NCBI GenBank assembly: GCA_017649745.1
Contig: JAGCGE010000072.1
Location: 1-5,721, forward strand
Direction: 5' to 3'
DNA length: 5,721 nt
DNA from: Clostridiales bacterium
GTDB lineage: Bacteria > Bacillota_A > Clostridia > Saccharofermentanales > Saccharofermentanaceae
This document shows positions 1 to 5,273 of this stretch, one piece after another. The notes beneath the pieces are model-generated. The model saw only the letters and a program-made list of their open reading frames with translations. It made no database searches and was not told the DNA's origin. The position numbers were made by a program, and so were the translations under genes. Positions within the stretch are counted from its first letter, which is position 1, and each line of letters starts with the position of its first letter.

Positions 1-123
1 AATATAAGAATCAGCTTCGAACACCTCCCTAACCTCTTCCTTATGGATCACTCCTTCATATGAGCGCATACATATTGAATCCGTTTTATTGGAATAAAAA
101 AGCGCGTATCTAATAATGAACAC
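1..123 (-). CDS. Possible partial small ORF, 5' end only, runs off the left edge
   Basis: An open frame of 41 codons runs from a GTG at 121-123 to the window edge without a stop. A very strong Shine-Dalgarno (AAAAGGAGG, 123-131) precedes it, which is the main reason to suspect a gene. The start is a problem. The GTG overlaps the Shine-Dalgarno, and the codons at ideal spacing (115-117 and 112-114) are ATT, a very rare start. The first ATG in frame is at 67-69 and has no good Shine-Dalgarno. From the GTG the peptide begins MFIIRYALFYSNK and becomes charged (VIHKEEVREVFEADSYI). No family is recognised. It lies on the same strand as the large gene ending at 250, separated from it by a terminator. 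It could equally be untranslated leader of a gene starting beyond the edge. Confidence 0.35.
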   Translation of the reverse strand, partial: MFIIRYALFYSNKTDSICMRSYEGVIHKEEVREVFEADSYI

Positions 124-127
124 CTCC
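19..127 (-). repeat. Two direct copies of a 10-base Shine-Dalgarno-like sequence
   Basis: The plus-strand sequence gaacacctcc (GGAGGTGTTC on the minus strand) occurs at 19-28 and again at 118-127, 99 bases apart. Both copies read as strong minus-strand Shine-Dalgarno cores. Only the right-hand copy follows a terminator and sits where a gene start is expected. No start codon lies at normal spacing from the left-hand copy inside the window. The repeat may be chance. Confidence 0.3.
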
Positions 128-138
128 TTTTCGAAAAT

Positions 139-174
139 AAAAAAAAGTACCCACAAGAAACCTTGTGGATACTT
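139..174 (-). terminator. Strong intrinsic terminator (minus strand), downstream of the fusion gene
   Basis: The arms are 162-174 and 145-157 with a 4-base loop at 158-161. Read as minus-strand RNA, all 13 positions pair, one as a G-U wobble. On the plus strand the same position is a C-A mismatch, which assigns the element to the minus strand. The stem is followed by a run of U (139-144), continued after one A by UUUU. It lies 76 bases past the stop codon at 250. The ribosome binding site for the next frame begins only about 8 bases after the U-tract, leaving no space for a promoter between them. Confidence 0.88.
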
Positions 175-186
175 ATCGATATCTTA

Positions 187-214
187 ATTATATTTTCCGA
201 AAGGTATTTAGCAA
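187..214 (-). promoter_or_regulatory. Candidate sigma-A promoter upstream of the terminator
   Basis: On the minus strand a -35-like TTGCTA (209-214) is followed by a 16-base spacer and a perfect TATAAT (187-192). The predicted transcription start is an A near 180, immediately before the terminator hairpin at 139-174. If real, its transcript would meet a terminator within its first 45 bases, as in an attenuated leader. The -35 matches only 4 of 6 positions, and AT-rich gaps produce TATAAT by chance. The rest of the gap from 175 to 249 shows nothing else. Confidence 0.4.
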
Positions 215-249
215 GTGATTACAGTATCAATTTTGCTTTCATATGAAAA

Positions 250-2772
250 TTAAGCTGTAACGATCTTGCTTGCATTCTCAAGATTATGTCTTTCGACTGC
301 CTGCTCTCTCATCTTGTACTTGAGGATCTTACCAGCAGCATTCATTGGGAACTCTGTTACGAAATCTACATAACGAGGAACCTTATGTTTAGCCATATGA
401 TCAAGAACAAATTGCTTGATCTCCTCTTCGCTAGATTCTTCACCTGGCTTAAGAATGATAGCAGCCAAGATCTCTTCACCGTAATCCTTATCAGGAACAC
501 CGATTACCTGTACATCAGATACCTTTGGATGAGTATAGATGAAGTCCTCGATCTCCTTAGGATAGATATTCTCACCACCACGGATGATCATATCCTTGAT
601 ACGACCTGTGATCTTGTAATATCCGTCAGGTGTTCTTCTTGCGAGGTCACCTGTATGGAGCCAGCCTTCGCTATCGATAGCAGCAGCTGTAGCTTCAGGC
701 ATCTTGTAATAACCCTTCATGATGTTATAACCGCGAGCAACAAACTCACCATCAACATCATCAGGAAGATCCTCATTTGTCTCAGGATCAACGATCTTAC
801 ACTCAACTCCGAAGATAGCCTGACCTACTGTGTTAACACGCTTTTCGATAGAGTCTGTTGTCTTAGACATTGTAGTTGCAGGAGATGCTTCTGTCTGACC
901 ATATGTGATACAGATCTCCTTCATGTTCATCTTCTCGATAACTTCTTCCATTGTCTTGATAGGACATGGAGAACCAGCCATGATACCTGTTCTCATGTAT
1001 GAGAAATCAGTTTTTGGGAAGTTCTCATGACCGAGCATTGCGATGAACATAGTAGGAACACCATGGAAACATGTTATCTTCTCTCTGTTAATGCAATCCA
1101 ATCCTTTTCGAGGAGAGAATGCTGTAATAGGAGACATAGTAACACCGTGTGTCATGGATGCTGTCATTGCAAGTACCATACCGAAACAGTGGAACATAGG
1201 AACCTGGATCATCATGCGATCTGCAGTTGAAAGATCCATACAGTCACCGATAGCCTTACCGTTATTAACTACATTATAGTGAGTAAGCATAACGCCCTTA
1301 GGGAATCCGGTTGTACCAGATGTGTACTGCATGTTGCAGACGTCATCCTTACTGATAGTTCTTCTAAGAGCTTCAACCTCTGTATAAGAAACTGTCTTAG
1401 CAAGATCATTTGCTTCTTCCCATGTGAAACAACCAGGAACTTTAGACTGACATGTAATGATGTTCTTAAGGTAAGGAAGTCTCTTAGATACAAGATGACC
1501 TGCTTCACTGTTCTTAAGTTCTGGACAGATCTCATTAATGATAGAGATATAGTCTGAATCCTTAAAACCGTCGATCATTACGAGAGTATGCGTATCAGAC
1601 TGCTTCAAGAGATACTCTGCTTCGTGGATCTTATATGCTGTGTTTACAGTTACAAGAACGGCACCGATCTTAGTAGTAGCCCAGAAAGTAATGTACCACT
1701 GAGGAACATTAGTAGCCCAGATAGCTACGTGATCACCCTTTTTAACGCCCATTGCGATAAGGCTTCTTGCAAAGTTATCTACATCATCTCTGAATTCAGG
1801 ATATGTTCTTGTGTAATCAAGTTCTGTATATCTGAAAGCATACTGATTAGGAAACTCTTCGCACATACGATCAAGAATATCAGGGAATGTATAATTGATA
1901 AGACGCTCCTTAGGCCATACATAATAACCTGTATCTCTCTTATCACGCTGCAAAGAATGCTTATGATGAGTCTTATAAGGTGCCATATAAGAAGCGTAAT
2001 TAGGTACAGCTACTCCGGCATCACAGAGATCATGAGACCATCTGTAAACCCATTCAAAAGATACATAACCGATATAGTTGATCGACTGTAATGCTTCGAA
2101 CATCTTCTCCAAAGGCATGTCACCATCGCCCATGAGACGATAAACTACTTTACCGTTATCAATGATACTATCCTTAACATGAGTATATTTAATATGCTCT
2201 CCAAGATTCTCGATCGTCTGCTCAGGTGATTCATTAAAGAATCTGTATGGATGATGAAGATCCCACAAAGCTGCGATCTTTCTGTTATTAACACGATCAA
2301 GAAGATCTCTTAATCTCTTTGTATCTGCATATACACCGTTTGTCTCTACAAGCAATGTAACATTGTATTCCTCAGCAATAGGAATCAACTTCATAAGAGC
2401 ATCATATACAACATTATCATCTACTTCGCCCTTAGGAGCAGGATCTTTGTCACCAAGAATTCTTATATAACTGGAATTCAACTTCTTAGCAAGCTTAGCA
2501 TAAGAAGTAACTTCTTCTATTATACTGTCGATATCCTCAGCCTTACTTAAAACAGCTCCGGATGAAAGACAAGGAATCTCAAGATTCATGGACTGAAGCT
2601 TAGCAACAGTCTTATCGATCTCAGAATCTCTAAATGGTAAAGCTTTATATGAAATAATATCATTACCAAGGCCTCTCAACTCGATTCCGTCAAATCCGAA
2701 ATCTTTAGCCATGGAGTAAATTTCCTGCCATGTAAAATCAGGACAAGCCAATGTCGAAAAACAAATCTTCAT
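250..2772 (-). CDS. Two-domain fusion: TIM-barrel sugar isomerase/epimerase-like + acyl-CoA synthetase (ACSF2/YngI type)
   Basis: The protein has 840 residues. The ATG follows GAGGTG with a 4-base gap. Residues 1-270 resemble the AP-endonuclease-2/xylose-isomerase-like TIM barrel family. They show FGFDGIELR near 25-33 and the four metal-ligand positions expected there: E143 (LVETNG), D171 (WDLHH), H198 (YTHVKD) and E240 (VSFEW). Residues 285-830 form a complete adenylate-forming enzyme: P-loop YTSGTTGFPKG (483-493), YGQTEAS (624-630), TGDL (707-710), hinge region GRIKDMIIRGGENIYP (723-738) and catalytic lysine K815 in NAAGKILK. The sequence around 585-830 closely follows the ACSF2/YngI medium-chain acyl-CoA synthetases, which convert a carboxylic acid, ATP and CoA to acyl-CoA, AMP and PPi. 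No signal peptide or membrane segment is visible, so it is probably cytosolic. The acid substrate and the barrel's reaction cannot be assigned. No obvious promoter was found in 2773-2885. A terminator follows at 139-174. Isoleucine codon choice differs between the two halves. Confidence 0.93.
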   Translation of the reverse strand: MKICFSTLACPDFTWQEIYSMAKDFGFDGIELRGLGNDIISYKALPFRDSEIDKTVAKLQSMNLEIPCLSSGAVLSKAEDIDSIIEEVTSYAKLAKKLNSSYIRILGDKDPAPKGEVDDNVVYDALMKLIPIAEEYNVTLLVETNGVYADTKRLRDLLDRVNNRKIAALWDLHHPYRFFNESPEQTIENLGEHIKYTHVKDSIIDNGKVVYRLMGDGDMPLEKMFEALQSINYIGYVSFEWVYRWSHDLCDAGVAVPNYASYMAPYKTHHKHSLQRDKRDTGYYVWPKERLINYTFPDILDRMCEEFPNQYAFRYTELDYTRTYPEFRDDVDNFARSLIAMGVKKGDHVAIWATNVPQWYITFWATTKIGAVLVTVNTAYKIHEAEYLLKQSDTHTLVMIDGFKDSDYISIINEICPELKNSEAGHLVSKRLPYLKNIITCQSKVPGCFTWEEANDLAKTVSYTEVEALRRTISKDDVCNMQYTSGTTGFPKGVMLTHYNVVNNGKAIGDCMDLSTADRMMIQVPMFHCFGMVLAMTASMTHGVTMSPITAFSPRKGLDCINREKITCFHGVPTMFIAMLGHENFPKTDFSYMRTGIMAGSPCPIKTMEEVIEKMNMKEICITYGQTEASPATTMSKTTDSIEKRVNTVGQAIFGVECKIVDPETNEDLPDDVDGEFVARGYNIMKGYYKMPEATAAAIDSEGWLHTGDLARRTPDGYYKITGRIKDMIIRGGENIYPKEIEDFIYTHPKVSDVQVIGVPDKDYGEEILAAIILKPGEESSEEEIKQFVLDHMAKHKVPRYVDFVTEFPMNAAGKILKYKMREQAVERHNLENASKIVTA

Positions 2773-2832
2773 ACTTCACCTCATTAATTATTCTGCCTAA
2801 GTATTTTCCGTTTGAAATGAGGTTTAGTCAAT

Positions 2833-2880
2833 CAAAAAAGCAAAACATTTATGTGCGAAAAAGTACCTAAAGCGCATATA
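2833..2880 (-). terminator. Weak possible terminator after the helix-turn-helix gene
   Basis: Minus-strand arms at 2873-2880 and 2850-2857 pair at 7 of 8 positions around a 15-base loop. A U-run (2834-2839) follows only after a 10-base gap, so this is a poor intrinsic terminator. The 2850-2857 arm also pairs perfectly with 2894-2901, just inside the upstream gene, which gives two mutually exclusive hairpins. The rest of the 113-base gap (2773-2885) holds the GAGGTG ribosome binding site of the fusion gene at 2777-2782. It has a TTGACT without a well-placed -10, so no promoter is called. Confidence 0.3.
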
Positions 2881-2885
2881 TATCG

Positions 2886-3407
2886 TTATTTGACGCACAT
2901 ACCCATTTCGCCGTCCCTATTTAACTTCTCAAGCAGCTTATAAAGAGCTTTTTTCCTAAGCCTAAAATAAGTTGGTCTTGATATATAGAGGATACTGGTG
3001 ATCGTCTCAACATCGTATTTACGATAATAAGTGAGATAAAGCAAATCACTGTATGGAGCTTCCAGTGCAATAATATGCCTGAATATGCGAACAGCTGTTT
3101 GGTTATTCTTGATAATCTGTTCAATAGTCTTCTCCTGATTCTTCAGGTATTCATCGAATCCATTGATATATTTCTCATATATAGCATGTTCGACATCAGG
3201 ATTAAACTTGTCCGAAGAATAGACATCAGAGAAAGGTGTGCTTATCTTGATCGGAAGATTACAGTTATCATAGAGTTTACGCAAGATATACTCCCTATCT
3301 CTCTTGGTTAGATTATAAAGAGCCAGTCTTTTCAGTACGTCTTCATTAGGACAACGTAGATCGATATAAAGATTATCCAAAATACACTTAAGTTGCTTTA
3401 TATTCAT
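2886..3407 (-). CDS. Unrecognised protein with sigma-region-4/ArpU-like helix-turn-helix, divergent from lexA
   Basis: The protein has 173 residues and I cannot name it. The C-terminal third (about 117-162) reads as a sigma-70 region 4 or phage ArpU-type helix-turn-helix: a DLLYLTYYRKYDVETI helix pair, then an YISRPTYFRLRKKALYKL recognition helix rich in basic residues. The N-terminal part is charged and probably helical (TKRDREYILRKLYDN; a YLKNQEKTIEQIIK stretch near 87-100), with no membrane segment or signal peptide. It is therefore probably a cytosolic DNA- or RNA-polymerase-binding regulator. The frame is open five codons further upstream to a TTG at 3422, but that TTG overlaps the Shine-Dalgarno GGAGG (3416-3420). 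The ATG at 3405-3407 with an 8-base gap is therefore chosen. An SOS box lies 40 bases upstream in the shared lexA gap, so SOS control is plausible. In Bacillus subtilis the gene divergent from lexA is yneA, a division inhibitor; this protein does not resemble it. Confidence 0.8.
   Translation of the reverse strand: MNIKQLKCILDNLYIDLRCPNEDVLKRLALYNLTKRDREYILRKLYDNCNLPIKISTPFSDVYSSDKFNPDVEHAIYEKYINGFDEYLKNQEKTIEQIIKNNQTAVRIFRHIIALEAPYSDLLYLTYYRKYDVETITSILYISRPTYFRLRKKALYKLLEKLNRDGEMGMCVK
3088..3101. promoter_or_regulatory. SOS-box-like palindrome inside the helix-turn-helix gene
   Basis: CGAACAGCTGTTTG matches the Bacillus-type LexA operator CGAACRNRYGTTYG at 13 of 14 positions, differing only at the second R. 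It lies within codons for residues around 103-107 of the helix-turn-helix protein, 346 bases from the operator at 3447. Binding is unproven and the match may be chance. Confidence 0.4.
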
Positions 3408-3415
3408 GATTTTTA

Positions 3416-3420
3416 CCTCC
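3416..3420 (-). promoter_or_regulatory. Ribosome binding site deciding the start of the helix-turn-helix gene
   Basis: GGAGG on the minus strand lies 8 bases before the ATG at 3405-3407. An in-frame TTG at 3420-3422 overlaps this site and would leave no ribosome binding site of its own, so the ATG is the better start. Confidence 0.85.
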
Positions 3421-3446
3421 AAATATTAATTTTTGAGTAGATTTAT

Positions 3447-3460
3447 AGAACAAGTGTTTG
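3447..3460. promoter_or_regulatory. LexA operator (SOS box) over the lexA promoter
   Basis: AGAACAAGTGTTTG matches the Firmicutes SOS box CGAACRNRYGTTYG at 13 of 14 positions, differing only at the first base. Its right end overlaps the lexA -35 hexamer by three bases, the position expected for autorepression. It also lies 40 bases upstream of the divergent helix-turn-helix gene, so one LexA dimer could control both directions. Confidence 0.88.
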
Positions 3461-3486
3461 ACAACACTCGCTCGATAAATTATTAT
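3458..3486 (+). promoter_or_regulatory. lexA promoter (sigma-A type)
   Basis: A perfect -35 TTGACA (3458-3463) is followed by a 17-base spacer and TATTAT (3481-3486), 5 of 6 to the -10 consensus. Transcription should start near 3493. This is downstream of an in-frame ATG at 3433, so that codon cannot be the translation start from this promoter. Confidence 0.88.
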
Positions 3487-3507
3487 ATAAAAAACGAAAA
3501 TTTGTTT

Positions 3508-3513
3508 GGGAGG
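3508..3513 (+). promoter_or_regulatory. lexA ribosome binding site
   Basis: GGGAGG lies 6 bases before the ATG at 3520. Together with the promoter position it fixes the lexA start here rather than at 3433. Confidence 0.9.
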
Positions 3514-3519
3514 TCGATT

Positions 3520-4194
3520 ATGTCTGAACAGAACACAACAAATAAGAGTAACAAATCAATTGAAAGAGTTTATAACTACGTTAGAAACTACATTCATGAG
3601 AATGCAATGTCACCTTCTGTTAGGGATATATGTATCGGTTCAGGACTGAAATCAACATCCTCTGTACATACGTACCTTAAGAAGCTCGACGCTATGGGTA
3701 AGATCGAATATAGACCGGGCATGCGTAGAGCGATCATTATTAAAGATATGAGTCTTAGTTCATTAAGCTCTTCAAATAGCGAAACTGGTTCAGGAGATGA
3801 AGGAAGTAATGTAGTCAGATTATCCTGCTTGGGAAAGATCACGGCTGGTGTACCAATCTATGCTCATGAGGATCATTCTGATTCATTTTACGTAGATAAA
3901 TCCATAATCGGTAGCAATGAGTGTTTCCTTCTTAAAGTTAGCGGAAACAGTATGATAGGTGCACATATATGTGATGGGGATTATCTCATCATCAGAAAGC
4001 AGAATACCTGTGATGAAGGAGATATTGTTGCTGCACTTATCGGTGATGAAGCTACTGTTAAAAGATACGGTAAAATGAATGATGTTCCTTATCTTTTCCC
4101 TGAAAATGATTTCTATTCACCAATTCCGTTTGACACTATGGACTGCAGGATCCTTGGTAAAGTCATAGGTCTTCACAGATATGGTATCAACTAA
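3520..4194 (+). CDS. lexA: LexA, SOS-response repressor and self-cleaving protease
   Basis: The protein has 224 residues, slightly longer than the usual 200-odd because of a serine-rich linker. Residues 12-73 form the winged helix-turn-helix that binds SOS boxes (SPSVRDICIGSGLKSTSSVH with the following LKKLDAMGKIEY). Residues 77-98 are the Ser/Glu/Gly-rich linker. Residues 99-224 are the S24-type peptidase and dimerisation domain. The self-cleavage bond is A109-G110 (KITAGVP), and the catalytic pair is S144 (VSGNSM) and K181 (ATVKRY), all intact. RecA filaments on single-stranded DNA are known to trigger this cleavage and derepress DNA-repair genes. The start at 3520 follows GGGAGG and lies downstream of the mapped promoter; an in-frame ATG at 3433 is rejected. 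The SOS box at 3447-3460 indicates autoregulation. It is transcribed alone, divergent from the helix-turn-helix gene and convergent with miaA. Confidence 0.97.
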   Translation: MSEQNTTNKSNKSIERVYNYVRNYIHENAMSPSVRDICIGSGLKSTSSVHTYLKKLDAMGKIEYRPGMRRAIIIKDMSLSSLSSSNSETGSGDEGSNVVRLSCLGKITAGVPIYAHEDHSDSFYVDKSIIGSNECFLLKVSGNSMIGAHICDGDYLIIRKQNTCDEGDIVAALIGDEATVKRYGKMNDVPYLFPENDFYSPIPFDTMDCRILGKVIGLHRYGIN

Positions 4195-4200
4195 CCTCCT

Positions 4201-4251
4201 TTCTGATATACGTTCAACAATGATAAATTGTTTTTTATAATTATATCAGAA
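4201..4251. repeat. 10-base perfect inverted repeat with a nested hairpin, after lexA
   Basis: Outer arms ttctgatata (4201-4210) and tatatcagaa (4242-4251) match perfectly around a 31-base interior. Inside, AACAAT (4216-4221) and ATTGTT (4227-4232) form a 6-base stem with a 5-base loop, followed by four more T. It begins 6 bases past the lexA stop. The AT-rich stems are weak; this may be an auxiliary terminator or a 3'-end structure for the lexA mRNA. Confidence 0.5.
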
Positions 4252-4291
4252 ATTGATAGAAAAATATTTAATAACGAATATGTTTATAATT

Positions 4292-4330
4292 TGTTTACTG
4301 CCAGTCTCAACTTTGGCAGTAAACATTTTT
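4292..4330 (+). terminator. Intrinsic terminator for lexA
   Basis: A perfect 12-base stem (4292-4303 with 4314-4325) encloses a 10-base loop and is followed directly by TTTTT (4326-4330). On the minus strand the hairpin is not followed by a U-tract, so it serves lexA. It abuts and overlaps by two bases the miaA stop codon (4329-4331). No separate intrinsic terminator for miaA is evident in the gap 4195-4328. Confidence 0.88.
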
Positions 4331-5273
4331 ATATGATCTTGTCCATGATATAATTAAGTGTTGCATTTACATCATTTATATCGATGATTTCCCTGTTTTC
4401 CATATATCTGAACCAAGTAAGCTGTCTTTTTGCATAGTGTCTTGAGCGCAGTTTTATCTGATATATAGCTTCATCTAGAGATATATTCCCATCAAGATAT
4501 TCGATGATCTCTTTATAACCCAAAGCCTGGATCGCTGTAGACTCTTTCAGATTGTATGATTCGTATATACTTTTAACCTCATCTACGAGTCCATCTTTAA
4601 CCATAACATCAACTCTTTTATTGATACGATCGTAAATGATATTGCGATCATAATCCAATGTGAAGAGTTTATATGGATATTTTGGTCCGTCTTTTTTAGA
4701 GTTTTCGTTCCACCAGGTAAATGTCTTTCCGGTCGAAAGATAAACAGCATAGGCTCTAATTACTCGTCTTGTATTATTTTTGTGGATCTTAGATGCTGCC
4801 TCAGGATCTACTTCTTCAAGAGCTTCGTAAATCTCGTCTATACCTTCTGATTCAGCCTGCTTATAAAGTTTATCTACTAACGCTTGATCGATAGGCTGAT
4901 CAACGTACTTTATGCCTTCATAAAATGCAGAAATATATTGACCTGTTCCACCGCAAAGAATAGGCATCTTTCCCCTGCTTAATATATCTTCGATAATATC
5001 GTATGCCATTGTTATAAAATCGCTTACAGAGAAAGTTACTTCAGGTTCAACGATATCGATCATATGATGAGGGATCATCTGAATCTCATCTTTTGTTACC
5101 TTGGCAGTACCGATATCAAGACCCTTATATATCTGCATTGAATCACAGGAGATGACTTCTCCGTCGATCCTCTTTGCAAGTTCGATAGCAAGTGAACTCT
5201 TACCACTTGCTGTCGGTCCTGCTATTATCGGAATATATGAATATTTAACGTTATACTCTTTAAGATCCTTCAT
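4329..5273 (-). CDS. miaA: MiaA, tRNA dimethylallyltransferase
   Basis: The protein has 314 residues, the usual length. MiaA transfers a dimethylallyl group from dimethylallyl diphosphate to N6 of A37 in tRNAs that read codons beginning with U, improving decoding and frame maintenance. Visible family motifs are the P-loop GPTASGKS (19-26), the DSMQIYKGLDIGTAK segment (44-58) with the catalytic-region Asp and substrate-binding residues, CGGTGQY (107-113), NNTRRVIRAY (166-175), ALGYKEI (250-256) and RHYAKRQLTWFR (278-289), which contacts the tRNA. All are intact. The start ATG overlaps the mutL stop as TAATG and has AAAAGGA about 8 bases upstream, so translation is probably coupled to mutL and the two share an operon. 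The mutL-miaA order is conserved in many bacteria. No hfq follows, although some clostridia have it there; instead lexA converges on miaA. Confidence 0.97.
   Translation of the reverse strand: MKDLKEYNVKYSYIPIIAGPTASGKSSLAIELAKRIDGEVISCDSMQIYKGLDIGTAKVTKDEIQMIPHHMIDIVEPEVTFSVSDFITMAYDIIEDILSRGKMPILCGGTGQYISAFYEGIKYVDQPIDQALVDKLYKQAESEGIDEIYEALEEVDPEAASKIHKNNTRRVIRAYAVYLSTGKTFTWWNENSKKDGPKYPYKLFTLDYDRNIIYDRINKRVDVMVKDGLVDEVKSIYESYNLKESTAIQALGYKEIIEYLDGNISLDEAIYQIKLRSRHYAKRQLTWFRYMENREIIDINDVNATLNYIMDKII

Noticed and set aside
164..172. DnaA-box-like sequence (TGTGGATA)
   Set aside because: It is an isolated match at 8 of 9 positions that falls inside the terminator stem, with no other boxes around it and no origin features.
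286..1002. 238-codon plus-strand open frame
   Set aside because: It is antisense to the well-supported synthetase domain. Its peptide is rich in Cys, Leu, His and Ser with no recognisable domain, as expected from the complement of biased codons.
1920..2000. The fusion as an assembly artefact or frameshifted gene pair
   Set aside because: The reading frame is continuous through the junction, and there is no ribosome binding site with a plausible start codon or stop remnant that would mark two separate genes. It is still listed as checkable under the fusion finding.
1588..2091. 167-codon plus-strand open frame
   Set aside because: It is antisense to the fusion gene across the domain junction, has no ribosome binding site I could see, and shows no family resemblance.
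3408..3422. Five-codon extension of the helix-turn-helix protein from a TTG
   Set aside because: The TTG overlaps the GGAGG that serves the ATG at 3405-3407.
3482..3487. Minus-strand TATAAT in the lexA promoter region as a promoter for the helix-turn-helix gene
   Set aside because: No acceptable -35 lies 16-18 bases upstream on the minus strand; it is the complement of the AT-rich lexA -10 region.
3433..3519. 29-codon N-terminal extension of LexA from an upstream ATG
   Set aside because: It would begin upstream of the lexA promoter and its operator lies inside it. The ATG at 3520 has GGGAGG at 6 bases and gives a normal LexA N-terminus.
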